DNA of 64,000 nucleotides, from positions 90,789,836-90,853,835 of the forward strand of contig NC_088295.1 of NCBI RefSeq assembly GCF_032854445.1. The letters run 5' to 3'. Both the position numbers and the translations under genes were made by a program. The stretch is from Liolophura sinensis (lineage: Eukaryota; Mollusca; Polyplacophora; Chitonida; Chitonidae). The notes below the pieces were generated by a model. It was not told the DNA's origin. It ran no database searches and was given only the letters and a program-made list of their open reading frames with translations. Numbering within the stretch: position 1 is the stretch's first letter; each line of letters begins with the position of its first letter. Shown here piece by piece: positions 22,681 through 35,916 of this stretch.

Positions 22681-22889
22681 AAGCTGTTTACATGTACATG
22701 TATATATGGTATACATGTATATTAAATACAGATGAACCAGATATATGATGATCACCAGCTATATACAATGTAGTACATTATAGACAATTTCACGCTCCAT
22801 CAACAGAGGCATATTTTGACTTATTATTTCAATTTTCTTTAAAAACACTGACATTCTGTGATTTGTTGCGGTGGACGAATCTGGACTGT

Positions 22890-23440
22890 CCAGAGTAAAC
22901 CACCCACCTCTGCCAGGTGCTTGAAATGGCAAGAGTAAACCACCCACGTCTGCCAGGTACTCGGAATGGCAAGAGTAAACCACCCACGTCTGCCAGGTAC
23001 TCGGAATGGCAAGAGTAAACCACCCACCCTCTGCCAGGTACTCGAACGGCAAGAGTAAATACCCACCTCTGCCAGGTACTCGGAATGGCAAGAGTAAACC
23101 ACCCACCTCTGCCAGGTACTCGGAACGGCATGAGTAAACCACCCCACTCTGTCATGTACTCGGGTTAGACAGAGTAAAACACCCACCTATGCCAGGTACT
23201 TGGAGTAAATCCCTATCTCTACCCGGTTCTCTGGTTGGCAGGAGTCAACCACCCACCCCTGCCAGGTACTTGGGTTGGAGAGAGTAAACGACCCACTTCT
23301 GTCATGTACTCAAGTTAGACAGAGTAAACCACCCACCTCTGCCAGGTACTTGGGTTGGAGAGAGTAAACTACCCACCTCTGCCAGGTACTCAGAATGCCC
23401 GGAGTAAACCACTCACCTCTGTCAAATACTCCAAACAGCT
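22890..23440. repeat. ~40-bp minisatellite, ~14 copies
   Basis: The unit AGAGTAAACCACCCACCTCT plus GCCAGGTACTCGGAATGGCA repeats about every 40 bp and is more diverged toward 23440. Related AAACCACC words occur in the interspersed-repeat candidate at 10.6 kb. Confidence 0.85.
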
Positions 23441-23987
23441 GGTAAAGCGATTGGATTCTATGTCTACATGTACATGCAACTGTGGTAGAATGATGAGATA
23501 AACATGTCTGATCACAGAATATAAAAACCAGTCCAAGGCTGTCTATTCTTATCATTCATTTGGTTGTAACAATTAAGATATTTGTCTTTTCTACCAACAT
23601 GACCATGTTTTGTGAGCCTTTGTATGCTGGCACCATATTACAAGGTTCTATGGATAACAACTATCATTTATGCTAGATGTAGACAATGTTTTGGTATACA
23701 TGGCAACAGCGTATATCATTAAATGTAATCAACAATGCTCATATGCAGAGTAAAAAAAACTTCTTATACCCATATACAATGTAACTTTGTGATGTTATCT
23801 ACCTTTACTTCTAAATACTATTGAAGGACGTCATGGCTATGAGAAGACATCATTTTGATGTCAAATTTACATGAAATACAGGATTCTATTCCGTAAAAGA
23901 AACGCAATTCAGGGACATAATATCCTAGAATTTCCAACACTTTTAAGGATGATTCATTTTAAGTACATTCCACATTGTAAGTGGAGG
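23441..23987. other. intronic spacer
   Basis: No exon or repeat recognised. Confidence 0.35.
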
Positions 23988-24757
23988 CCATGGGATAGGC
24001 CTATATTTTGTAGTTCATTTAGTTCTAACACTATACAGTTAGATGATTAGAACTGAAATATCAGTCATGGGATTGGCCTATATTTTGTAGTTCATTTAGT
24101 TCTAACACTATACAGTTAGATGATTAGAACTGAAATATCAGTCATGGGATTGGTCTATATTTTGTAGTTCATTTAATTCTAACACTATACAGTTAGATGA
24201 TTAGAACTGAAATATCAGTCATGGGATTGGTCTATATTTTGTAGTTCATTTAATTCTAACACTATACAGTTAGATGATTAGAACTGAAATATCAGTCATG
24301 GGATTGGCCTATGTTTTGTAGTTCATTTAATTCTAACACTATACAGTTAGATGATTAGAACTGAAATATCAGTCATGGGATTGGTCTATATTTCGTAGTT
24401 CATTTAATTCCAACAATATACAGTTAGATGATTAGAACTGAAATATCAGTCATGGGATTGGTCTATATTTTGTAGTTCATTTAGTTCTAACACTATGCAG
24501 TTAGATGATTAGAACTGAAATATCAGTCATGGGATTGGCCCATATTTTGTAGTTCATTTAGTTCTAACACTATGCAGTTAGATGATTAGAACTGAAATAT
24601 CAGTCATGGGATTGGTCTATATTTTGTAGTTCATTTAATTCTAACACTATACAGTTAGATGATTAGAACTGAAATATCAGTCATGGGATTGGCCTATGTT
24701 TTGTAGTTCATTTAATTCTAACACTATGCAGTTAGATGATTAGAATTGAAATATCAA
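23988..24757. repeat. 77-bp minisatellite with an internal inverted repeat, ~10 copies
   Basis: TTCTAACACT anchors are 77 bp apart (24023, 24100 and onward). Each unit carries AGTTCTAA and, 18 bp later, TTAGAACT, with a nested CTAAC/GTTAG pair, so each can form a hairpin. Copies are about 95% alike. Confidence 0.9.
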
Positions 24758-25239
24758 GCATATATACAGTCTTACCCAAAAATAAACTCAATGTTGCCCC
24801 CAATTCAAGTACATGTATGTATTTTCAAGGGTTACACCAACCAGTGGGAATCCTGTGAATATCACATGACCAGGAAATGTAGCGGTGTGGTTAATAGTGT
24901 TGTCTGTTACATGTAGTTCATCATTTCTGACATTTTCAAGAGGATGAGATACATGTTGCTGACTGTGAGAATTAAAACACAGCCTCAGGACTGTAAGGAT
25001 ATTCAATCTCTCTTCCCTGTACAAGACTGGCTTCCTAAGGCACATAACATAGATATGGGGAGAATAGGAGAACTGACGGTTTCCTGGTCACATTTCACAT
25101 AACCATATCATGTGTAGGCTACAGCATATCTTCAGGGCATAGGTCGAAGCAAAGCTGTTTGAAGCCATCACCTTAAGAAAATAGGTGTCAGTATATATTC
25201 ATGTGTAATGACTGAAGGATTTACTCTGTCGGTAGACAG
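24758..25239. other. intronic spacer
   Basis: No exon recognised. Confidence 0.35.
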
Positions 25240-25398
25240 TTTTTGTGGCCTAAGGCTTTCAGCATCCGCCTCAAAGTAAACAGAGCCCAGATCAAACATG
25301 GGCTGGGTCATACCAAAGACTTCAAAAATGGCACGTGTTCCTGAATGGTTTCATGCTCACCACTCAAGTTAAAGCAACAAAACAGGACTGTTTGGCTC
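25240..25398 (+). mobile_element. tRNA-derived SINE, diverged
   Basis: GTGGCCTAAGG...CATCCGCCTC resembles the 5' half of a tRNA (A box), and AGATCAAACATGGG a decayed B box. They are followed by GGGTCATACCAAAGACTTCA, which I remember as the body of a SINE common in bivalves. The SINE appears to run on into the 26-bp array that follows. Confidence 0.5.
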
Positions 25399-25603
25399 AG
25401 TGTTAGTATAATGTGACTGGGTGGAGTGTCAGTATAATGTGACTGGGTGGAGTGTTAGTATAATGTGACTGGGTGGAGTGTCAGTATAATGTGACTGGGT
25501 GGAGTGTTAGTATAATGTGACTGGGTGGAGTGTCAGTATAATATGACTGGGTGGAGTGTCAGTATAATGTGACTGGGTGGCGTGTCAGTATAATGTGGGG
25601 GTG
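25399..25603. repeat. 26-bp minisatellite, ~8 copies
   Basis: The unit GTGACTGGGTGGAGTGTCAG plus TATAAT repeats every 26 bp, directly after the SINE body. It looks like an expansion of SINE tail sequence. Confidence 0.85.
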
Positions 25604-26968
25604 TCAGTCACTGGATGGGCTGTAATGTCTGGTGTCTTTGACATTGGGGGCATCAATATGGTGGTATGGACTCATCCTGCCACAAGGAGGTGCAATATAC
25701 ATGTATTCACACACTCCTAATGACTCCTCATCGTCATGACTGAAAACGTGTTAAGTATGTGTAAGAGACAACCCATGGTTCGATTTTTTTATTTCTGTTT
25801 TGTAGTGTGTAAACATTAATCATTTCTGATTTCTCACTTCACTGATGTGAACCGAAGTTTGATCGGAAGTGTATTTTTAACTTTTGATAAACTGTACCCT
25901 TACTCATTGTGAACAGATACATTACATATAAAGTTGAATCTAGATCCTGAAAACTTTATGTCAGGTGTTGCTAGTCTGAGGACGCCATTTTGTGTGTGCT
26001 TTGGAGCGGCATGCTCACTACCGATTTTGTGGAAGCTTGTTGATTTAGAAGACTTCATGGTATTGATGGTAGCCCTGTTCTACTGTATACCCTGGTGCTG
26101 AGCTGTCAGTATTTTAGTGTTTACCTGTATGAGAAGGGATGGTCGATGATGGTTACAGACGTCACATTGCTACAGTACAGTGTGTAGGTGGGTAGTGCTT
26201 CCCTTGTGTTACAGATGAGGGTGTTTTGCTCTCCAGGGTTCTGGGTGTAACCTAATCTAGATTTGCCTGACTTGAGTCCACATTAAAAGGACTTGAAAAG
26301 ATTTATGGATTTTTTGGGGTTCCCATCTTTTACATGACACAAAACCCCAATCATGCATATACACATATACGTGGGTAATAATGAGATTTCCACATGCACA
26401 ATCCAGCTCTATACCAACTGAGCTCACTAGTTACTGCTAGTATAAGCACAGGAAAGCTCACCCTGTTCATTCATGTATACTAATTTCTAATTTCTTTGAT
26501 TACTAAAAGATCACTGATTAGTGGGCTGGTGATTTTCATACGTGCAAGTTTATAGTATGGAATCCAACTTGCCACAGCCATATAAAACTCTACATATACT
26601 GTACAGGTACACTGAAGCATCAATAGACACTTATCTAATAAGTTTACCCGCTGAAAACAAATTCCCACTGAAATTCAGCAAACTTTTGCACAAATTTTAA
26701 AAATCTGTAAAACCACCTCTCAATGTTTTTGCACACATCCGGAATCTTTATAATTTCTGCCCTTGAACATGTATGACGAGGCAATTTGTTTTGACCTATA
26801 TCTATAAATGATGAAAAAGGCTTCACAGGTGACAACAGAACAGGACTATAGATTATTTGGAAGTAAGTTCAGTGTAAATTATTCATGGTACAATGGTGTC
26901 TCTATTGATGGAATGTGGTCCATAGTTAGTAATGGTTATCAATATTCACATCATCATGTGAAAACATG
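25604..26968. other. intronic spacer
   Basis: No exon recognised. The first ~120 bp may be the far end of the SINE interrupted by the 26-bp array. Confidence 0.35.
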
Positions 26969-29206
26969 GCTCATGTAGCCCTCTACACTATACCACAAGC
27001 AGGCCAATGTAGCCATCTACACTATACCACAAGTAGGCTAATGTAGCCATCTACACTATACCACAAGTAGGCTCATGTAGCCCTCTGCACTATACCACAA
27101 GTAGGCTAATGTAGCCATCTACACTAAACCACAAGTAGGCCAATGTAGCCATTTACACTATACCACAAGTAGGCTAATGTAGCCATCTACACTATACCAC
27201 AAGTAGGCTCATGTAGCCCTCTGCACTATACCACAAGTAGGCTCATGTAGCCCCCTACCCTATACCACAAGTAGGCTCATGTAGCCCCCTACCCTATACC
27301 ACAAGTAGGCTCATGTAGCACCCTACACCATACCACAAGTAGGCTAATGTAGCTCTCTACACTATAACACAAGTAGACTAATGTAGCCATCTACACTATA
27401 CCACAAGTAGGCTAATGTAGCCCTCTGCACTATACCACAAGTAGGCTAATGTAGCCATCTACACTATACCACAAGTAGGCTAATGTAGCCATCTACACTA
27501 AACCACAAGTAGGCTAATGTAGCCCTCTGCACTATACCACAAGTAGGCTAATGTAGCCATCTACACTAAACCACAAGTAGGCCAATGTAGCCATTTACAC
27601 TATACCACAAGTAGGCTAATGTAGCCCTCTGCACTATACCACAAGTAGGCTAATGTAGCCATCTACACTATACCACAAGTAGGCTAATGTAGCCATCTAC
27701 ACTAAACCACAAGTAGGCTAATGTAGCCCTCTGCACTATACCACAAGTAGGCTAATGTAGCCATCTACACTAAACCACAAGTAGGCCAATGTAGCCATTT
27801 ACACTATACCACAAGTAGGCTAATGTAGCCATCTACACTATACCACAAGTAGGCTAATGTAGCCCTCTGCACTATACCACAAGTAGGCTCATGTGGCACC
27901 CTACCCTATACCACAAGTAGGCTCATGTAGCCCCCTACCCTATACCACAAGTAGGCTCATGTAGCACCCTACACCATACCACAAGTAGGCTAATGTAGCT
28001 CTCTACACTATAACACAAGTAGACTAATGTAGCCATCTACACTATACCACAAGTAGGCTAATGTAGCCCTCTGCACTATACCACAAGTAGGCTAATGTAG
28101 CCATCTACACTATACCACAAGTAGGCTAATGTAGCCATCTACACTAAACCACAAGTAGGCTAATGTAGCCCTCTGCACTATACCACAAGTAGGCTAATGT
28201 AGCCATCTACACTAAACCACAAGTAGGCCAATGTAGCCATTTACACTATACCACAAGTAGGCTAATGTAGCCATCTACACTATACCACAAGTAGGCTAAT
28301 GTAGCCCTCTGCACTATACCACAAGTAGGCTCATGTAGCACCCTACCCTATACCACAAGTAGGCTCATGTAGCCCCCTACCCTATACCACAAGTGGGCTC
28401 ATGTAGCACCTTACACCATACCACAAGTAGGCTAATGTAGCTCTCTACACTATAACACAAGTAGACTAATGTAGCCATCTACACTATACCACAAGGAGGC
28501 TAAAGTAGCCATCTACACTATACCACAAGTAGGCTAATGTAGCTATCTGCACTATACCACAAGTAGGCTCATGTAGCACCCTACACCATACCACAAGTAG
28601 GCTAATGTAGCTCTCTACACTATAACACAAGTAGGCTAATGTAGCCATCTCCACTATACCACAAGTAGGCTAATGTAGCCATCTCCACTATACCACAAGT
28701 AGGCTAATGTAGCCCTCTCCACTATACCACAAGTAGGCTAATGTAGCCATCTCCACTATACCACAAGTAGGCTCATGTAGCCATCTCCACTATACCACAA
28801 GTAGGCTAATGTAGCCCTCTCCACTATACCACAAGTAGGCTAATGTAGCCCTCTGCACTATACCACAAGTAGGCTAATGTAGCCCTCTGCACTATACCAC
28901 AAGTAGGCTAATGTAGCCATCTCCACTATACCACAAGTAGGCTCATGTAGCACCCTACACCATACCACAAGTAGGCTAATGTAGCACCCTACACTATACC
29001 ACAAGTAGGCTAATGTAGCCATCTCCACTATACCACAAGTAGGCTAATGTAGCCCTCTCCACTATACCACAAGTAGGCTAATGTAGCCATCTCCACTATA
29101 CCACAAGTAGGCTAATGTAGCCATCTCCACTATACCACAAGTAGGCTCATGTAGCCCTCTGCACTATACCACAAGTAGGCTAATGTAGCCATCTCCACTA
29201 CAGCTA
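26969..29206. repeat. 34-bp minisatellite, ~66 copies, higher-order structure
   Basis: The unit GTAGCCATCTACACTATACC plus ACAAGTAGGCTAAT is 34 bp. The variant AGCTCTCTAC recurs at 27351, 27997, 28439 and 28609. Those spacings are 646, 442 and 170 bp, which are 19, 13 and 5 whole units. Confidence 0.95.
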
Positions 29207-29311
29207 CAAGAAAACATGTAATACATATTATACTATCAGTACAGTCTTTTTAAGCTAATTTAGTAGAAATGCAACCTGAATAAAGTAAGTGTCATTACAA
29301 GCACAGACATT

Positions 29312-29535
29312 ATTAGCAGACATGTGCTGGTGTCACTAGCATACGTGGACAGGTGTCACTAGCAGACATGTGCATGTGTCACTAGCAGACATGTACAGGT
29401 GTCACTAGCAGACTAGCAGACATGTACAGGTGTCACTGGCAGACATGTACAGGTGTCACAAGCAGGCATGCTGGTGTCACTAGCAGACATGTACAGGTGT
29501 CACTAGCAGACATGTACAGGTGTCACAAGCAGATA
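29312..29535. repeat. ~23-bp minisatellite, ~9 copies
   Basis: The unit ACAGGTGTCACTAGCAGACA plus TGT repeats with small indels. Confidence 0.85.
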
Positions 29536-30564
29536 AGTTATTGAATGACTTTATTTAAACACAACAACAGTTTGTGTTTGATATAGGCATGACATTTCAG
29601 AATTTTCCTTCTGACACACACATGTAACTGCACATTTTCTTATGTTCACATATAGCAGATATACATGGAGTGTTTGTCACTGCCCTTTCTGTCCCCGGAA
29701 GATGTGTGCAAATTTCATTACACAGAAAATGGGACGGGGAAACACTGAGAAGAACAACTCAGCTGTTTAAACAAAGAATTCAATGAAGACAAACTGTCCA
29801 CCACAAATGAAACAATAAGTAAGAGAGTGTATCTAAATGAGATTCAAGTTTCAACAATTAATGATATTTAAACTATCAGTGTAGTTTTAGAATGTTTCCT
29901 TTTCCTTTAAAGGACAGGTGAAACAAGTACAAAAATTATACAAACATTTACAGGTACAGTGCAGTTGTAGAAAGTAATACCAGGGAAAATAGCAGTGTAC
30001 ATGTATTATAAAGGAACTGATTAAAGACAATGATCAATTTTACAAATAAAATGATTCTTCAGCAGGGTGAAATCAATCTGCCTCAACTTTCCACAAACAC
30101 CAAGGAGGTATGTTAACATTGGTTCAGCCAGTCCTCAGCCTCAGAGGAAAGTGTTTAACTACAAGTTCAATAGCACTTGTTTCTCAGGTAAACTAGGCTG
30201 TGCAGGAAGACACAGTGGTGGATACCTGGTGTACAAGTAACACCCATTGCTTAACCTTTGCCTTATCACACATTCTGGTGAACTTTTTGCACTAGGCTTG
30301 TACTAGGAGAGAGTCTATCTGACCCCACTGGTTTGTTTAACTATGCATTACTGAGATGTCAGGTTCCCTTGCCTGTCTTACACTCCCTCATCCCACCTGT
30401 GCTGGGCAACTTTTTACCATGTTTCATATAAAAGGTAGCTCTTTTCATATGTATTTGTATAAAAAATACTAAAAAACAAAACCCTGTCACAGGACAAAGA
30501 ATGGTATATATCTATCAGGAGAAAATGCAGTACACACTTGTGAACTAAGCCAAGAACAGCTGCA
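29536..30564. other. intronic spacer
   Basis: No exon, repeat or RNA gene recognised. Confidence 0.35.
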
Positions 30565-32910
30565 TATGTACATATGTATGCACTGGTCAACATGGCTGAA
30601 GAGCTGTACTCAACACAACTGTACATGTATGCACTGGTCAACATGGCTGAAGAGCTATACTCAACACAACTCTACATGTATGCACTGGTCAGCATGGCTG
30701 AAGAGCTATACTCAACACAATTGTACATGTATGCACTCGTCAACATGGCTGAAGAGCTATAATCAACACAATTGTACATGTATGCACTGGTCAACATGGC
30801 TGAGCAGATATACTCAACACAATTGTACATGTATGCACTGGTCAGCATGGCTGAGCAGCTATACTCAACACAACTGTACATGTATGCACTGGTCAACATG
30901 GCTGAGCAGATATACTCAACACAATTGTACATATATGCACTGGTCAACATGGCTGAGCAGATATACTCAACACAACTGTACATGTATGCACTGGTCAACA
31001 TGGCTGAGCAGCTATACTCAACACAACTGTACATGTATGCACTGGTCAACATGGCTGAAGAGCTATACTCAACACAATTGTACATGTATGCACTGGTCAG
31101 CATGGCTGAGCAGATATACTCAACACAATTGTACATGTATGCACTGGTCAGCATGGCCGAGCAGCTATACTCAACACAACTGTACATGTATGCACTGGTC
31201 AACATGGCTGAGCAGATATACTCAACACAATTGTACATATATGCACTGGTCAACATGGCTGAGCAGATATACTCAACACAATTGTACATGTATGCACTGG
31301 TCAACATGGCTGAGCAGCTATACTCAACACAATTGTACATGTATGCACTGGTCAACATGGCTGAGCAGCTATACTCAACACAATTGTACATGTATGCACT
31401 GGTCAACATGGCTGAAGAGCTATACTCAACACAATTGTACATGTATGCACTGGTCAACATGGCTGAGCAGATATACTCACAACACCTCCATGTACATATA
31501 TGCACTGGTCAACATGGCTGAAGAGCTACACTCAACACAATTGTACATGTATGGACTGGTCAGCATGGCTGAGCAGCTATACTCAACACAATTGTACATG
31601 TATGCACTGGTCAGCATGGCTGAGCAGCTATACTCAACACAACTGTACATGTATGCACTGGTCAACATGGCTGAGCAGATATACTCACAACACCTCCATG
31701 TACATATATGCACTGGTCAACATGGCTGAGCAGATATACTCAACACAATTGTACATGTATGCACTGGTCAGCATGGCTGAGCAGCTATACTCAACACAAC
31801 TGTACATGTATGCACTGGTCAACATGGCTGAGCAGATATACTCAACACAATTGTACATGTATGCACTGGTCAACATGGCTGAGCAGATATACTCAACACA
31901 ATTGTACATGTATGCACTGGTCAACATGGCTGAGCAGATATACTCAACACAACTGTACATGTATGCACTGGTCAACATGGCTGAGCAGATATACTCAACA
32001 CAATTGTACATGTATGCACTGGTCAACATGGCTGAGCAGATATACTCAACACAATTGTACATGTATGCACTGGTCAGCATGGCTGAGCAGCTATACTCAA
32101 CACAATTGTACATGTATGCACTGGTCAACATGGCTGAAGAGCTATACTCAACACAATTGTACATGTATGCACTCGTCAACATGGCTGAGCAGATATACTC
32201 ACAACACCTCCATGTACATGTATGCACTGGTCAACATGGCTGAGCAGCTATACTCAACACAACTGTACAAATATGCACTGGTCAACATGGCTGAAGAGCT
32301 ATACTCAACACAATTGTACATGTATGCACTGGTCAACATGGCTGAAGAGCTATACTCAACACAATTGTACATGTATGCACTGGTCAGCATGGCTGAGCAG
32401 CTATACTCAACACAATTGTACATGTATGCACTGGTCAGCATGGCTGAGCAGCTATACTCAACACAACTGTACATGTATGCACTGGTCAACATGGCTGAGC
32501 AGCTATACTCAACACAATTGTACATATGTATGCACTGGTCAACATGGCTGAGCAGCTATACTCAACACAATTGTACATGTATGCACTGGTCAACATGGCT
32601 GAGCAGCTATACTCAACACAATTGTACATGTATGCACTGGTCGACTTGGTTCAGCAGCTATACTCATGACACCTCCATGTACATGTATGCACTGGTCAAC
32701 ATGGCTGAAGAGCTATATTCAACACAACTGTACATGTATGCACTGGTCGACTTGGTTCAGCAGCTATACTCATGACACCTCCATGTACATGTATGCACTG
32801 GTCAACATGGCTGAGCAGCTATACTCAACACAATTGTACATGTATGCACGGGTCAACTTGGTTCAGCAGCTATACTCAACACATTTGTACATGTTGCACT
32901 GGACGACATG
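30565..32910. repeat. 51-bp minisatellite, ~46 copies
   Basis: The unit ATGGCTGAGCAGCTATACTC plus AACACAATTGTACATGTATG and CACTGGTCAAC is 51 bp, so frames of up to 387 codons run on both strands. A 55-bp variant with CACAACACCTCC starts at 31478, 31686 and 32200 and shifts the frame each time. A TCATGACACC variant occurs near 32665 and 32770. Confidence 0.95.
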
Positions 32911-32917
32911 TATGTGC

Positions 32918-34390
32918 TACAACCTGTCCATCAGATGTAGTTATGGTTATTTGACGGTTATGATCAAATATGAACAACTACAACCTGTCCATCAGGGGAC
33001 AAGAGGGTTATGGTCAAACATGAACAACTACAGCCTGTCCATCAGGGGACAAGAGGGTTATGGTCAAACATGAACAACTACAGCCTGTCCATCAGTGGAC
33101 AAGAGGGTTATGGTCAAACATGAACAACTACAGCCTGTCCATCAGGGGACAAGGTGGTTATGGTCAAACATGAACAACTACAGCCTGTCCATCAGGGGAC
33201 AAGACAGTTATGGTCAAAACATGAACAACTACAACCTGTCCATCAGTGGACAAGAGGGTTATGGTCAAACATGAACAACTACAGCCTGTCCATCAGGGGA
33301 CAAGAGGGTTATGGTCAAACATGAACAACTACAGCCTGTCCATCAGTGGACAAGAGGGTTATGGTCAAACATGAACAACTACAGCCTGTCCATCAGGGGA
33401 CAAGAGGGTTATGGTCAAACATGAACAACTACAATCTGTCCATCAGGGTACAAGATGGTTATGGTCAAACATGAACAACTACAGCCTGTCCATCAGTGGA
33501 CAAGAGGGTTATGGTCAAACATGAACAACTACAGCCTGTCCATCAGTGGACATGAGGGTTATGGTCAAACATGAACAACTACAACCTGTCCATCAGGGGA
33601 CAAGAGGGTTATGGTCAAACATGAACAACTACAGCCTGTCCATCAGGGGACAAGAGGGTTATGGTCAAACATGAACAACTACAATCTGTCCATCAGTGGA
33701 CAAGAGGGTTATGGTCAAACATGAACAACTACAGCCTGTCCATCAGGGGACAAGAGGGTTATGGTCAAACGTGAACAACTACAGCCTGTCCATCAGTTGA
33801 CAAGATGGTTATGGTCAAATATGAACAACTACAACCTGTCCATCAGTGGACAAGACGGTTATGGTCAAACATGAACAACTACAGCCTGTCCATCAGTGGA
33901 CAAGAGGGTTATGGTCAAACGTCAACAACTACAGCCTGTCCATCAGTTGACAAGATGGTTATGGTCAAACATGAACAACTACAGCCTGTCCATCAGTGGA
34001 CAAGAGGGTTATGGTCAAACATGAACAACTACAGCCTGTCCATCAGGGGACAAGAGGGTTATGGTCAAACATGAACAACTACAATCTGTCCATTAGGGGA
34101 CAAGAGGGTTATGGTCAAACATGAACAACTACAGCCTGTCCATCAGTGGACAAGAGGGTTATGGTCAAACATGAACAACTACAATGTGTCCATCAGTGGA
34201 CAAGAGGGTTATGGTCAAACGTGAACAACTACAGCCTGTCCATCAGTTGACAAGATGGTTATGGTCAAACATGAACAACTACAACCTGTCCATCAGTGGA
34301 CAAGACGGTTATGGTCAAGCATGAACAACTACAGCCTGTTCATCAACAGACAAGATGATTATGGTCAAACATGAACAACTGTAATGTGTT
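32918..34390. repeat. 50-bp minisatellite, subfamily A, ~29 copies
   Basis: The unit ATGAACAACTACAGCCTGTC plus CATCAGTGGACAAGAGGGTT and ATGGTCAAAC is 50 bp. It follows the 51-bp array almost without spacer. Confidence 0.95.
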
Positions 34391-34504
34391 CATGAGTGAA
34401 TAAAATTGTCGTGCCTGCCAAACTAGAGACAGATGAACTGATGTCCCATGAATTGATTCCAATCATTGAAATGAGAAGAGAAACAGCAGAATTTGCAAGT
34501 TCAT

Positions 34505-35372
34505 CAGAACATTAACAACTAAAGCATGTTCATCAGAGGGTAAGATGGCTATGGCCAAACATGAACAACTAAAGCATGTTCATCAGAGGGTAAGATGGCT
34601 ATGGCCAAACATGAACAACTAAAGCATGATCATCAGACGGTAAGATGGCTATGGCCAAACATGAACAACTAAAGCATGTTTATCAGAGGGTAAGATGGCT
34701 ATGGCCAAAGATGAACAACTAAAGCATGGTCATCAGACGGTAAGATGGCTATGGCCAAACATGAACAACTAAACAAGGTTTATCAGAGGGTAAGATGGCT
34801 ATGGCCAAACATGAACAACTAAAGCATGTTCATCAGACGGTAAGATGGCTATGGCCAAACATGAACAACTAAAGCATGATCATCAGAGGGTAAGATTGCT
34901 ATGGCCAAACATGAACAACTAAAGCATGTTTATCAGAGGGTAAGATGGCTATAGCCAAAGATGAACAACTAAAGCATGGTCATCAGACGGTAAGATGGCT
35001 ATGGCCAAACATGAACAACTAAAGCATGTTTATCAGAGGGTAAGATTGCTATGGTCAAACATGGACAACTAAAGCATGTTCATCAGAGGGTAAGATTGCT
35101 ATGGCCAAACATGAACAACTAAAGCATGTTTATCAGAGTGTAAGATGGCTATGGTCAAACATGAACAACTAAAGCATGTTCATCAGAGGGTAAGATGGCT
35201 ATGGTTAAACATGAACAACTAAAGCATGTTTATCAGAGGGTAAGATGGCTATGGTCAAACGTGGACAACTAAAGCATGATCATCAGAGGGTAAGATGTCC
35301 ATTTTCAAACATGAACAACTAAAGCATGTTTATCAGAGGGTTACATGGCTACGGTCAAACATGAACACCTAC
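34505..35372. repeat. 50-bp minisatellite, subfamily B, ~17 copies
   Basis: The unit ATGAACAACTAAAGCATGTT plus CATCAGAGGGTAAGATGGCT and ATGGCCAAAC is 50 bp. It aligns along its length with subfamily A and is separated from it by about 115 bp of unique sequence. Confidence 0.95.
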
Positions 35373-35916
35373 ACTGTACATGTACCACTTATCAGTCGGC
35401 AAGATGGCAGTGGGCAAATATGGCTGTGGCCAGACATTACAGCATATGATGGCTTTCATACACATTCTCCACACACAGGTAGGCAGTGATGTCAATCTTT
35501 AATACAAGGTAATGTTATGGCTGAGGTGATACACAACCTTCAAGTCAGTTATCACACCTTAAACTGAGAGAACACCTGTTTGGAGAACATATTTATTTTT
35601 CAGTCTTGTTGAGAGCTATTCTGGCTTCCCCCTTGACCTGTAGAGTTTGCTTCCACCGTCACCCTGTATAGAGGTTGAGAGACAAACTCAGCATGTAAAT
35701 ATCTGCTTGTTTGTGCCGGAGGCAGACCTGAAGTCAAACACTGACATGTATACGTCCATGATCAGAGGAGGTGAGCATTTGAGGAGCCAGGTATACATGG
35801 CTCCTCAGATACACCTGATACCTCTATATACTTTTGAAGGAATAAAAGGATCTGGTAACTTTCATCAGTTACTTGTATAAATTGCTCCATAGTCCACAAG
35901 CCGAGCATTTATAAGA
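35373..35916. other. intronic spacer
   Basis: No exon recognised. A 77-codon plus-strand frame (35647-35880) has no family resemblance. Confidence 0.35.

Noticed and set aside
30566..32775. Several 247-387-codon plus-strand frames and minus-strand counterparts
   Set aside because: The 51-bp array is open in several frames at once, and 55-bp variant units shift frame without consequence.
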